DNA from: Actinomycetospora endophytica
GTDB taxonomy: Bacteria > Actinomycetota > Actinomycetes > Mycobacteriales > Pseudonocardiaceae
Assembly: GCF_021026375.1 (NCBI RefSeq)
Contig: NZ_JAJNDB010000002.1
Location: forward strand, 496,001 to 560,000
DNA: 64,000 nucleotides
Reading direction: 5' to 3'
Shown here: positions 25,684 to 34,060 of the stretch, one piece after another
Numbering within the stretch: the first letter of the stretch is position 1
How the letters are laid out: each line of letters begins with the position of its first letter
Notes under the pieces: model-generated
Seen by the model: the letters and a program-made list of their open reading frames with translations, nothing else
Databases searched by the model: none
Told to the model about the DNA's origin: nothing
Position numbers and translations under genes: made by a program

Positions 25684-26544
25684 ATGCCGATCCCCGTTCC
25701 CGAAGCGATCGACGAGCAGGCCGAGGTCGCCGCGAGCAAGTCCCGGGCGAGTCGCTCGCCGGGCTCGTACCTGGTGTCCGCGGCGTTGGCCGGGGCCTAC
25801 GTCGGGGTCGCGGTGTGCCTGATGCTGGCCGCCGCGGGCCCGCTGAACGGGATGAACTCGCCGTTCACGAAGCTCGTGCAGGGGCTCGTGTTCGGGATCG
25901 CGCTGACCCTGGTCGTGTTCGCCGGCGGCGAGCTGACCACCGGGAACATGATGACCATGGTCATCGCCCTCTTCGACCGGGCCAAGCGCACCGGGCCGGG
26001 CGCGGTGGTCGCGGTGATCGTGTTCTCGTTCGTCGGGAACCTGGTCGGCGGGCTGGTGTTCTCGCTGCTGATCGAGGCGTCCGGGGTCCTCAAGATCGCG
26101 AATCCGGGGCAGCCGCCGGCGATGCTGAACTTCCTGCTCGCGCTCGCGAAGTCGAAGTCGACCGAGAGCATCTCCGCGATGTTCTTCCGCGGCGTGCTGT
26201 GCAACTTCCTGGTCTGCCTCGGGGTGTGGATGGCCGCCCGGACCCGCTCGGACGGCGCGAAGCTCGTCGTCCTGTTCTGGGCGCTGCTGGCGTTCATCAC
26301 CACCGGGTTCGACCACGTCGTCGCGAACATGACGGTCCTGGCGCTGGGGCTGTTCTCCGGGGCGCCGGGCGTGACGGTCGGGTCGTTCGCGTCGAACATG
26401 CTCTGGGTCGGGCTCGGGAACCTGGTCGGCGGCGCGCTGCTCGGTGCGGGCTACGCCTACATCTCCCGCGGTGAGAAGCCGATCGGCCCCGAGGGCGTGG
26501 CGGACTCCGCGGTGCCCCGCGACCGCGAGGTCGCCCAGGCCTGA
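25684..26544 (+). CDS. Formate/nitrite transporter family channel
   Basis: A 286-residue FocA/NirC-type pentameric channel with six helices (~30-52, 62-85, 110-135, 165-188, 195-220, 235-260). FAGGELTTGNMMTM (~78-91) is the family's Omega-loop region and GFDHVVANMTV (~202-212) includes the conserved pore His. It moves small monovalent anions such as formate, nitrite or hydrosulfide. The ATG follows TTGGAGAGG. Nitrite use is suggested by the nirBD locus 13 kb away, but formate is equally possible from sequence. Confidence 0.9.
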   Translation: MPIPVPEAIDEQAEVAASKSRASRSPGSYLVSAALAGAYVGVAVCLMLAAAGPLNGMNSPFTKLVQGLVFGIALTLVVFAGGELTTGNMMTMVIALFDRAKRTGPGAVVAVIVFSFVGNLVGGLVFSLLIEASGVLKIANPGQPPAMLNFLLALAKSKSTESISAMFFRGVLCNFLVCLGVWMAARTRSDGAKLVVLFWALLAFITTGFDHVVANMTVLALGLFSGAPGVTVGSFASNMLWVGLGNLVGGALLGAGYAYISRGEKPIGPEGVADSAVPRDREVAQA

Positions 26545-26559
26545 GCCACCTGGCGAGCA

Positions 26560-26595
26560 CGGCGCCCCGGGGAGAACGCTCTCCCCGGGGCGCCG
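26560..26595. terminator. Strong bidirectional terminator hairpin
   Basis: A perfect 15-bp stem (CGGCGCCCCGGGGAG and its reverse complement) with a 6-nt loop, placed between the stop of the anion channel gene (16 bp away) and the stop of the convergent metallo-beta-lactamase-fold gene (15 bp away). Confidence 0.85.
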
Positions 26596-26609
26596 TCGTC
26601 TGCCGGGGC

Positions 26610-27671
26610 TCAGGCGGCGGCGAAGTCGTAGCGACTGCCGACGGCTCCGGGCAGGAACGCGTCCCCGAGCTCCTGGGCCAGGCGCATCTGGGCGCGCCAG
26701 CCCGTGCAGTGGGCGGGGACGAGGACGTCGGGCGCGAGGTCGGCCAGGGCCGCGACGGTCGGCTCGATGATCGGCTCGAAGCCCGGCCCGGTGAGGTGCA
26801 GGCCGCCGAGCAGCGCGTGCAGCCGGTCGGAGCCGGTCAGGCGCAGCGCGTGCCGGGCGATGTTGACCGCGCCGGCGTGCCCACACCCGGTGAGGACGAC
26901 GAGGCCACGGCCCCGGACGTTCACGACGAGGGCCTGGTCGTCGACGATCCACGGATCCGGACGCCACGCGTCGTCGAGGAACGCCTCGTGGAAGGCCATG
27001 CCGCGCTCGAACTCCGTCGTGCGGTCGACCTCCCCGGTGATCAGCACGCACCCGTCGAGCAGGAAGGACGGCTCGCGGCGCTCGACGAGCTCGATCCCGT
27101 CGCCGGTCAGGGCCGCGCGGTCGAGCAGCGGCATGACGAACGGCTCGGCGTTCGGTGGTGCGAGACGACGCCGGGTGAACGCCGCCGGGTGCAGCACGAG
27201 CGGGCTCGGCACGCGGCCCAGCCAGCGCTCCAGGCCCGGGAACCCTCCGGTGTGGTCGCCGTGGCCGTGCGAGAGGACCACCGCGCCGACCTCGGACGGG
27301 TCGACTCCCAGCCGACGGCCGTTGATCGCCAGTCCGTCGGGGGAGACGCCGGTGTCGAACAGCAGGGTGTGGTCGTGGCCGTTCTTCGTGACCGTGACCA
27401 GCGCGGAGAACCCGTGCTCGGCGATCAGCCCGGTGGTCGTGGTGCCGCCGACGTACTGCGGCGCCTCCTGCGGCGCACCGGTGCCGAGACGCGCGCGGGT
27501 GGCGACATCGCTGTTCACGAGCAGCGCGTCGAAGCTGTTGTCGACGAGGACGGTGATCCTCAGCGCGTCGACCGGCTCGAGCGCGACGGGGTCGACGGCG
27601 GCGCCCTCGGCACTGCGGGGCGCGGTGAACGCGACGGCCGCGGGATCGGCGGGCCCGGTCTCGGTGCACAT
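26610..27671 (-). CDS. MBL-fold metallo-hydrolase
   Basis: A 353-residue metallo-beta-lactamase-fold protein. VVLSHGHGDHTGGF (residues ~129-142) is the HxHxDH metal motif; LLFDTG precedes it and GCGHAGAVNIA (~261-271) plus VPAHCTGW near the C-terminus provide the remaining ligands. It resembles the archaeal-type MJ0301 / dihydropterin-phosphate synthase-like branch rather than lactamases. The ATG at 27671 has GGGAGGGC upstream. It is divergent from a GNAT gene across a large inverted repeat. The substrate is unknown. Confidence 0.85.
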   Translation of the reverse strand: MCTETGPADPAAVAFTAPRSAEGAAVDPVALEPVDALRITVLVDNSFDALLVNSDVATRARLGTGAPQEAPQYVGGTTTTGLIAEHGFSALVTVTKNGHDHTLLFDTGVSPDGLAINGRRLGVDPSEVGAVVLSHGHGDHTGGFPGLERWLGRVPSPLVLHPAAFTRRRLAPPNAEPFVMPLLDRAALTGDGIELVERREPSFLLDGCVLITGEVDRTTEFERGMAFHEAFLDDAWRPDPWIVDDQALVVNVRGRGLVVLTGCGHAGAVNIARHALRLTGSDRLHALLGGLHLTGPGFEPIIEPTVAALADLAPDVLVPAHCTGWRAQMRLAQELGDAFLPGAVGSRYDFAAA

Positions 27672-27747
27672 GCTGCTGCCCTCCCGCTCGGCGGTCTCCT
27701 CGGCGGATCGTGGCACCGGGCGGGCCGCCCGGGCACCCCCGGACAGA

Positions 27748-27817
27748 CCATGATCGCCGGATGTGCGGCGGAACGCGTCAACGTCGACGCGTTCCGCCGC
27801 ACGGACATGGATCATGG
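27748..27817. repeat. 70-bp composite inverted repeat at the GNAT gene start
   Basis: Outer arms CCATGATC (27748-27755) and GATCATGG (27810-27817) enclose a 15-bp perfect inner stem TGCGGCGGAACGCGT / ACGCGTTCCGCCGCA around CAACGTCG. The right outer arm contains the likely ATG start of the acetyltransferase (27807). It may be a mobile palindrome or a regulatory structure covering the ribosome-binding region. Confidence 0.85.
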
Positions 27818-28262
27818 CGCGGTGCTGCAGCGCCACCCGACGCCCGCGGACACCGACGCCGTCGTGGCGCTGCTGGGCGAGTTGGGCTATCCCGACGAGC
27901 CCGGCGTGGGCGAGCGCCTCGCCGCCTGGGCCGAGGACCCGCGTTCCGAGGTGACGGTGGTCGACGACGACGGGACGCTGGTCGGGCTGGTCGCGGTGAC
28001 CGCTCAGCCCGGCTTCCACCATGCCGAGCCGCTGGCCGTCGTCGTGAGCCTCGTGGTGTCGTCGGCCGCCCGGGGCGGGGGTGTGGGTCGTCGGCTGATC
28101 GACGTGGCCGAACGGTTCGCGCGGGATCACGGGTGCGCCGCGATCCAGCTCTCGAGCGGGCTCTGGCGCCCGGAAGCGCACGCCTTCTATCAGCGGCTCG
28201 GGTTCACCGACCGCGGCGAGACGCACGTGCGCTACGCCCGGCCGGTGCCCTACGAGGACTGA
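27807..28262 (+). CDS. GNAT-family N-acetyltransferase
   Basis: A 151-residue single-domain acetyltransferase. The acetyl-CoA loop is SSAARGGGVGRRLIDVAERF (residues ~81-100) and the C-terminal HAFYQRLGFTDRGE segment (~126-139) is the usual beta6-beta7 region. It transfers acetyl from acetyl-CoA to an unknown amine. The start could be ATG 27807 or GTG 27822; the former lies inside the inverted repeat and has no clear Shine-Dalgarno, so translation efficiency may depend on that structure. Confidence 0.85.
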   Translation: MDHGAVLQRHPTPADTDAVVALLGELGYPDEPGVGERLAAWAEDPRSEVTVVDDDGTLVGLVAVTAQPGFHHAEPLAVVVSLVVSSAARGGGVGRRLIDVAERFARDHGCAAIQLSSGLWRPEAHAFYQRLGFTDRGETHVRYARPVPYED

Positions 28263-28272
28263 TCCGGCGCGG

Positions 28273-28659
28273 CTACCGCGGGGGAGCGGCCAATCCGATG
28301 AGGTTGCCCTCGGGATCCGCGAAGTGGCCGACGACGAGTCCCGACGGCGCCACCGCCGGTCCGAAGACGCGCTTCCCGCCGAGGCGTTCGGCCTGGGCGA
28401 GCGAGGCGTCGACGTCCTCGACGGACACGTAGAACAACGCCTTGGGCCCGAAGCCCGGGCCGCCGCCGACACCGCCCGGGATGCCGGGCGCCTCGTTCGA
28501 CGTGTCCGGGGTCAGGAACCCGTACGCGTCCGGATCCGAGATGCCGTCGGCGACCCGACTCGGGACGTCGAAGCGCCAGTCGAAGAGCTCACCGAAGAAT
28601 CCGCGGAGGGATTCCGGGTCGCGTCCGGTGACCTCGAAGTGGACGACGGGTCGTGCCAT
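28273..28659 (-). CDS. VOC-family (glyoxalase/dioxygenase fold) protein
   Basis: A 128-residue protein with two beta-alpha-beta-beta-beta modules: VVHFEVTGRDPESLRGFFGELF at the start (first module) and VVGHFADPEGNLIGL at the end (second, with the usual Glu ligand in DPEGN). Typical for small stand-alone VOC proteins that bind metals or bleomycin-like drugs; the substrate is unknown. The ATG at 28659 follows CGAAGGAG. It converges on the GNAT gene with a 10-bp gap. Confidence 0.88.
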   Translation of the reverse strand: MARPVVHFEVTGRDPESLRGFFGELFDWRFDVPSRVADGISDPDAYGFLTPDTSNEAPGIPGGVGGGPGFGPKALFYVSVEDVDASLAQAERLGGKRVFGPAVAPSGLVVGHFADPEGNLIGLAAPPR

Positions 28660-28750
28660 GGCTGAACTCCTTCGCGGGACGGCTGTCGAAGGATTGGACC
28701 GTCCGCGGCGGGCGAACTCATCGGTCGCCCGGGGAAAGGCCCCGGGACGA

Positions 28751-28788
28751 CAGGAGCCGGGCCACCCGGCTGGGTGACCCGGCTCCTG
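28751..28788. terminator. Terminator hairpin after the small secreted protein gene
   Basis: CAGGAGCCGGG (28751-28761) pairs perfectly with CCCGGCTCCTG (28778-28788), with CAC/GTG continuing the stem after one mismatch. It lies 14 bp beyond the stop of the leftward gene at 28802. Confidence 0.8.
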
Positions 28789-28801
28789 GCTGGTCGACCG
28801 A

Positions 28802-29059
28802 CTAGCCCAGGCCGAGGCCGTCCTCGGCCTTGGTCACACCGGTCTCGTCGTCGATCGTGGTGACGCCGGTGGCGTCGTCGATCTTCTTCGAGGCGTCGGC
28901 GACGCCGGTCTCCTTCTCGACGCCGTGCACCGCGTGCCCGGCCTCCTGGATGGCGCCGTTCGGGGCCTCGTCGGCCTGGGCGACGCCGCCGCCGAAGCCC
29001 ACGAGGGCGGCAGTGGCGATCGCGCCGCCGGCGATCCGGCCGATGATCTTCTGGGACAT
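28802..29059 (-). CDS. Small secreted protein of unknown function (85 aa)
   Basis: An 85-residue protein with a Sec signal peptide: MSQKIIGRIAGG, a hydrophobic stretch AIATAALVGFGGG and a probable cleavage site VAQA-DE (after residue ~29). The mature ~56 residues are acidic and carry three imperfect repeats of the form ATGVTTIDDETGVTKAED, with no cysteine. The ATG at 29059 follows AGGAGG. A strong terminator follows. No family is recognised; the export signal and repeats suggest a small envelope or extracellular protein. Confidence 0.78.
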   Translation of the reverse strand: MSQKIIGRIAGGAIATAALVGFGGGVAQADEAPNGAIQEAGHAVHGVEKETGVADASKKIDDATGVTTIDDETGVTKAEDGLGLG

Positions 29060-29520
29060 GGGGAGCCTCCTCGGACTGACCGCCCCGGGGTCGGGGCAGT
29101 GGGTCGTGTGCTGTGTCGGATCTCGGGGAATCCGACGTGGGGACGAGACTGACATGCCGCGAACGGTCTAGGCGGCTATTCCGTTTGCATCTGTGTTAAC
29201 CACGTGTGAGGAATCCAACGCTCAGCGTGAGGGCGAGATGACCAGTGGGCGCCCAGGAGTCCCCCGGGCGACGGTTGGCCCTCCGTCGAGCGTCCCCGCG
29301 GCGCGTCAGTGAGGCAGGCGTCGCGACCCGAAATGCGAATGCCGTGTCGTCAATCGTGTGCATTCGTTGTCGATGGTCAGCATATCGGGACGTCAGAAAC
29401 GATGCGTGAGGGCGTGAGCGCGAGGGGTCACGCGGCGACGCCATTCGCAATCCCGCCGCAACCGGGGTGCGACCGGGTGTCGCGACACTTGCCGTCCGCA
29501 ATCGGCAAAGGGTGTGTGCC
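29060..29520. other. Divergent intergenic region, no gene seen
   Basis: 461 bp between the small secreted protein gene and the frameshifted oxidoreductase. It is noticeably less GC-rich than the surroundings, notably 29165-29215 (TTCCGTTTGCATCTGTGTTAA), and codes for nothing recognisable. It probably holds the promoter for the secreted protein, and perhaps the margin of an acquired segment. Confidence 0.5.
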
Positions 29521-30452
29521 ATGATCTCCGACCGACTCGCTCTCACTGTCATTCCCGGTGCCGGCTGGCGCGCCGAGGACGTGCGTCGGGTGGCGCGAGA
29601 AGCGGAGCAGGCGGGCTTCGAGGCAATGTTCTCGGCCGAGGTGAACAGCGACGTGATGGCGACGGCTCTCCTCATGGGCTGCGCAACGGACCGGATCAGG
29701 GTGGGCACCTGGATCGCGAACATCTATCTCCGGCACCCCTACCTCTGCGCGAAGGGGGCTGAGCTGATCGCGGATGACACCGACGGACGATTCGTGCTCG
29801 GACTCGGTGTCAGTCATCGGCCCGTGAACGACGCGCTGCAGATCGACATGAGGAATGCCGCCGGGGACGTCGTCGCGTACACGCTCGCGGTCAGGGACTG
29901 GCTGGAGGGTCGTGGTCCGGCGACACATCTGCCACAACGGCAGGCGCCACGTCCGGTGCCGATCCACGTCGCCGCCCTGAGCCTCGCCGCCGCCGAGCGG
30001 GGCGCCGAGGTCGCCGACGGTCTGATGCCCACGATGTGGTCCCCGGAAAGGGTGGCCAAGAGCGCCGAGTACATCGCACGAGGACGCGGGCGCGGGACAC
30101 GGACCGGGGCATTCGAGCTCACGCTGGGCCTGCCGACTTCATCGGCGAGGACCTGGGTCAGCTACGGGAAACGGCACGGCAGAATCTGGCGCTCTACACG
30201 ACGTTCCCGTTCTTCCGGCAGATGTGGCGCGAGAGCGGTTTCGTCGACGAGGCGGATGCGATGGCACGTGGCGCCGGCGCGGCGGGGCTGAGTGACGAGT
30301 TGTTGGAGTCTTTCTGTCTCATCGGCCCGATGAGTCGTTGCAGCGAGCGGATCGCATCCTATCGGTCGGCCGGCGTCGACCTGCCGATCCTGATGCCCGC
30401 CATCGGGCCGAAGGCGGCGTCCGACATCGTCGAGCAGTTCGGAAACGCATAG
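29521..30452 (+). pseudogene. LLM-class flavin/F420-dependent oxidoreductase, frameshifted
   Basis: The first ~203 residues from ATG 29521 read as a luciferase-like TIM-barrel oxidoreductase (GFEAMFSAEVNSD, RIRVGTWIANIYLRHP, GRFVLGLGVSHRP). Just after FELTLGLP, near 30130, homology jumps to another frame, which continues DFIGEDLGQLRETARQNL and ends with MSRCSERIASYRSAGVDLPI at 30452. One lost base (or two gained) at about 30115-30140 explains this. The gene would otherwise be ~310 residues, normal for the family. It is either a young pseudogene or a sequencing error. Its base composition is slightly lower in GC than its neighbours. Confidence 0.85.
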
Positions 30453-30455
30453 CGA

Positions 30456-31382
30456 TCAGTAGTACCAGGGGAACGGCGACCAGTCGGGGGCGCGCTTCTC
30501 GAGGAAGGACTCCTTGCCCTCGACGGCCTCGTCGGTCATGTACGCCAGCCGCGTGGTCTCCCCGGCGAACAACTGCTGGCCGACCAGCCCGTCGTCGATC
30601 AGGTTGAACGAGTACTTCAGCATCCGCTGCGCCTGCGGCGACTTCCCCAGGATCTCGCGCGCCCACTGCAGTGCGGTCGACTCCAGCTCGGCGTGCGGCA
30701 CCACCTCGTTCACCGCCCCCATCCGGTGCATCGCCGCCGCGTCATACGTCCGCCCCAACATGAAGATCTCCCGGGCGAACTTCTGCCCCACCGCCCGCGC
30801 CAGATACGCCGACCCGTACCCGCCGTCGAACGACCCCACATCGGCGTCGGTCTGCTTGAACCGCGCGTGCTCGGCCGAGGCCAGCGTCAGGTCCGCCACC
30901 GCGTGCAGCGAATGCCCACCCCCGGCCGCCCAGCCGTTCACCACCGCAATACAGATCTTCGGCATGAACCGGATCAGCCGCTGACACTCCAGGATGTGCA
31001 ACCGGCCCGCGTGCCCTGCCTCCGTCGGCGACACCGCGGTCTCCGACGACGCGTACTGATACCCCGTCCGCCCCCGAATTCGCTGGTCACCGCCGGAACA
31101 GAACGCATGCCCCCCGTCGCGCGGGGACGGGCCGTTACCGGTCAGCAGCACCACCCCCACATCCGGCGAGGTCCGGGCGTGCTCCAGCGCGGTCGCGAGC
31201 TCGTCGACGGTGTGCGGCCGGAACGCGTTGCGGACCTCCGGGCGGTCGAACGCGATCCGAACACACCCCAACTCCCGACCCCCGGACGGCTCGGACGCCC
31301 GGTGATAGGTGATGTCGGTGAACGCGAACCCCTCCACCGCCCGCCACGCCGCAGGATCGAAGATCGACTCGTCGGTGCTCAC
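30456..31382 (-). CDS. menB: 1,4-dihydroxy-2-naphthoyl-CoA synthase
   Basis: A 308-residue crotonase-fold enzyme that closes the second ring in menaquinone synthesis, converting o-succinylbenzoyl-CoA to DHNA-CoA. MenB markers: ITYHRASE, IAFDRPEVRNAFRPHTVDEL (family core, ~50-68), AFCSGGDQRIRG (~108-119), GWAAGGGHSLHAVADLTLAS (oxyanion region) and the C-terminal ESFLEKRAPDWSPFPWYY. The GTG at 31382 lies 10 bp after the stop of the regulator-reductase fusion, so menB is probably translated from the same transcript. menE and menC are 3-4 kb away. Confidence 0.94.
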   Translation of the reverse strand: MSTDESIFDPAAWRAVEGFAFTDITYHRASEPSGGRELGCVRIAFDRPEVRNAFRPHTVDELATALEHARTSPDVGVVLLTGNGPSPRDGGHAFCSGGDQRIRGRTGYQYASSETAVSPTEAGHAGRLHILECQRLIRFMPKICIAVVNGWAAGGGHSLHAVADLTLASAEHARFKQTDADVGSFDGGYGSAYLARAVGQKFAREIFMLGRTYDAAAMHRMGAVNEVVPHAELESTALQWAREILGKSPQAQRMLKYSFNLIDDGLVGQQLFAGETTRLAYMTDEAVEGKESFLEKRAPDWSPFPWYY

Positions 31383-31392
31383 GCGCCGGACT

Positions 31393-33858
31393 CTAGGAGG
31401 CGGCCGGACCCGCCGCCCGGCCCGCCGTCGCGAGGGGGAGAGCGCGCACCCCGTCGCCGTCGTCGCCACCGCCCGGCGCCCACGCGAGCGCGGGCAACCC
31501 GCGCAGGGCGCTGACGACGACGCCGATCCCGGTCCGCCCGATCGTGTCGGCCAACGACTCGTGGCCGACCCGGTGCTCCTCCCAGACGGCCACGACGGCC
31601 TCGACCAGCGCGGGGACGTGGTCGGCGGCGACGCGTCCGAGGACGCGCCCGAGCCGGTCGCGGCCGAGATCGCCGCCCAGGTGGACCCGGTAGCCGGGGA
31701 CGCGGTGGCCGTGGATGGAGACCAGGTTGCCCGCCAGCCCGAGGTCGGCGGCCTGGTGCCGGGTGCAGCTGGCCGGGCAGCCGGAGAGGCTCACCCGCAG
31801 GCCGGAGTTGCGCCGCAGGGCAGGGAGGTCCCAGAGGGTGCGCGCGAGGTCTTGGGTGGGAGTGATCGCCAGGGCGCACACCGGGGCGCCGACGCAGGCC
31901 CGGACGTCGCGGGCCGGGTGCTGGGCGCCGACGATCAGTCCGACGTCGGACAGTGTCGACCGCAGCGCCGCCACCCGATCGACGGGCACGTCGCGCACGA
32001 CGACGTTCTGGTCCCGTGTCGGGCGCAGCACGCCGTCGCCGTCCGCCTCGGCCACGGCGGCGAGGGCGTCGAGCGCGTCGGCCGAGAGCTCGCCGAGCGG
32101 CACGGTCGCGGTGACGGTCGCGAGGCCCGCGCGGGTCTGCGGGCGGACGTCGGTGCCCCACCCGCCGTCGGGAGCGGTCTGCGACGCGGTGGACACGGGC
32201 CCGGGCGCCAGCGCGGCGGGCACGGGCCACGGACGGCGGCCGGTGGCCTGCTCGGCCTCGGCGACCAGGGCGGTGAACCGGGCCAGCCCGAGCCGCGCGA
32301 CGAGGAACTTCAGCCGGCCACGGTTCGGGGTCTCGTAGGCGCCGTGCGCGAGGAAGACCTCGAGAACGGCGTGCACCGCGGGCAGCATCCGCTCGCGGGG
32401 CAGGAAGTCGACGATCCGGCTGGCCAGCGTCGGGGACGAGCGCCCGAGGCTGCCGCCGACCCAGAGCTCGTAGCCGGGGCGGCCGTCGTCGTCGAGGGTC
32501 GAGACGAGGCCGATGTCGGACACCTTGGCCTGGTCACGGCAACGCGCGCAGCCGCCCACGCCGATCGTGAGGCGCTGCGGCAGCCGGGCGTTGAGGTCCG
32601 GGCCGAGGGCGAGCAGCGAGTCGGTGAGCTGGGCCGCGTCCGCGGTGCAGTCGAACGGCTCCTCGGCCGAGACGCCGGCGTCCGGGCAGCTCGTGACGCC
32701 GCGGACGGTGTGGCCGCAGGTGGAGCTGGTGTCGAGGCCCACCTCGCGCAGCCGGTCGAGCAGACCCGGGACCTCCGGTGCGGGCACGTCGTGCAGCTCG
32801 ACCTGCTGGCGCGTCGTGAGGTGGACCCGCCCGCCGGTGTGGCGGCGCGCGAGGACGGCGAGCGCCCGCGCGGCGTCGGCGCCGAGCGCGCCCCTCGTCC
32901 GGGCCCGGACGAGGAAGTGCTGGTCGGAGGCCTGGGAGCAGACCCCGAGGGTCTTGAGGCTGTAGCGCTCGAGTGCCCCGAGCCCGCCCGCGCCGCCGAG
33001 GGCGGTGAGGTCGAGCGGCAGGCCGGCCCGCTTGCTGGCGACGACGTCGCCGGGTGCGTCCCGTCCGCCGGGCCGGGCGGTGCGCTGTCCCGGCCGGTGC
33101 CCGGTCAGCGGGCGCGCGAGCGACGGCACCGTTCCGCTCACGCGCGATGGTGTCGCCGGGGCGAGGCCGGTGACCAGCACGTACCCGGTGCCGCGGACGG
33201 TGCGGATCATGTCGCGGTGCCCGGCGCCGAGGACACGGCGCAGCTGTTTGACGTGCACGTCGACGGTGCGGGCGCTGCCCTCGTAGTCGCGTCCCCACAC
33301 CGTGGCGAGCAGGTGGCGACGGGACAGTGGGCGGCCGGCGTGCTCGACGAGCTCGCTGAGCAGCTCGAACTCGCGGCGCGCCAGGTGCAGCGGCCGGTCG
33401 GCGACCCGCGCCTGGAACGAGGCGGTGTCGACCACCAGGTCGCCGACGGCGAGCGCGTCCTGGCCGATCGGGGCGGGCGCGGCCGCCGGGGCGGGATGGG
33501 CGGGCGGGGGCACCGCGCGGGCGGCGAGGCGCAGCCGCAGCTCGATCTCGGCGGGGGCGGCGTCGGTGAGCAGGAGGCCCTCGAGCGGCTCCTCGGCGTC
33601 CGCGGGCAGCGCCGCCTCCGGACCGAGGATCAGCAGCCGGGGCAGGCCGGGCCGGGCGCGGGTGACGGCCGCCGCGAGCTCGCCCGCCGCCCGGGGCCGG
33701 TCGCGGCCGTCGAGCAGGACCCCGTCGACCTCGCCGAGCGTGGCGAGGACGCCGCCCGCGGCCATGCCCACGAGCGTCGTGCGGTGGGCCGGGAGCAGGG
33801 CGAGGCCGGGGACGACGTCGTCGACGGAAGCTGCTGGGCTGACGAGGAGCAGGTGCAC
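31393..33858 (-). CDS. Fusion of GlnR-like regulator and siroheme nitrite/sulfite reductase
   Basis: One uninterrupted 821-residue frame. Residues 1-120 are a degenerate receiver like GlnR: D50 in VLLDGRD is kept, but the acidic pair is S7-P8 and the Lys is lost. Residues ~130-233 are a complete OmpR-type winged helix (RREFELLSELVEHAGR, RTVDVHVKQLRRVLG, GTGYVLV). After a ~60-residue linker, residues ~295-821 form a two-half ferredoxin-type nitrite/sulfite reductase: TTRQQVELH, TCGHTVRGVTSCP, GRLKFLVARLG, then ACVGAPVC (C-x5-C, ~656) and SGCPASC (C-x3-C, ~694), which bind the 4Fe-4S-siroheme centre. GTG 33858 follows GGGAGG. It could be a nitrogen regulator that senses, or carries, its own siroheme enzyme. 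It lies between menE and menB. Confidence 0.88.
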   Translation of the reverse strand: MHLLLVSPAASVDDVVPGLALLPAHRTTLVGMAAGGVLATLGEVDGVLLDGRDRPRAAGELAAAVTRARPGLPRLLILGPEAALPADAEEPLEGLLLTDAAPAEIELRLRLAARAVPPPAHPAPAAAPAPIGQDALAVGDLVVDTASFQARVADRPLHLARREFELLSELVEHAGRPLSRRHLLATVWGRDYEGSARTVDVHVKQLRRVLGAGHRDMIRTVRGTGYVLVTGLAPATPSRVSGTVPSLARPLTGHRPGQRTARPGGRDAPGDVVASKRAGLPLDLTALGGAGGLGALERYSLKTLGVCSQASDQHFLVRARTRGALGADAARALAVLARRHTGGRVHLTTRQQVELHDVPAPEVPGLLDRLREVGLDTSSTCGHTVRGVTSCPDAGVSAEEPFDCTADAAQLTDSLLALGPDLNARLPQRLTIGVGGCARCRDQAKVSDIGLVSTLDDDGRPGYELWVGGSLGRSSPTLASRIVDFLPRERMLPAVHAVLEVFLAHGAYETPNRGRLKFLVARLGLARFTALVAEAEQATGRRPWPVPAALAPGPVSTASQTAPDGGWGTDVRPQTRAGLATVTATVPLGELSADALDALAAVAEADGDGVLRPTRDQNVVVRDVPVDRVAALRSTLSDVGLIVGAQHPARDVRACVGAPVCALAITPTQDLARTLWDLPALRRNSGLRVSLSGCPASCTRHQAADLGLAGNLVSIHGHRVPGYRVHLGGDLGRDRLGRVLGRVAADHVPALVEAVVAVWEEHRVGHESLADTIGRTGIGVVVSALRGLPALAWAPGGGDDGDGVRALPLATAGRAAGPAAS

Positions 33859-33995
33859 GCGAAACCTCCCGCCGGATCGAGGTGGGAACCGCCTCCGCGC
33901 GCGCCCGTCGTGGGTGAAGGAGCGCGGGACGCCGCGGGGTCTGGTGGCCGACCGACGGCAAGGCAGTGATCCCACCACGACGGTCGTCGCCACCG

Positions 33996-34022
33996 GCTAC
34001 GAGCGTGTGACGACGGTGTTTC
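33996..34022 (-). promoter_or_regulatory. Putative GlnR-type box upstream of the regulator-reductase fusion
   Basis: Read on the minus strand: GAAAC-N6-GTCAC-N6-GTAGC, each 5-mer exactly 11 bp from the next. This matches the alternating GTnAC / GAAAC half-sites of actinobacterial GlnR. It lies 138-164 bp before the GTG start, between menE and the fusion gene. The same GTCACnCGCTCGTAG string recurs in the Nit1C promoter. Confidence 0.55.
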
Positions 34023-34060
34023 CGGCGGCGTGGCCTGGATCTCAGGACGGCCGGGTCCGC

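Noticed and set aside
29060..29520. A tRNA gene or small RNA in the long gap
   Set aside because: No cloverleaf, CCA end or T-loop consensus could be found by eye.
31309..33969. An 886-codon open frame antisense to the regulator-reductase fusion
   Set aside because: No motif or homology is visible; the fusion protein on the other strand explains the region fully.
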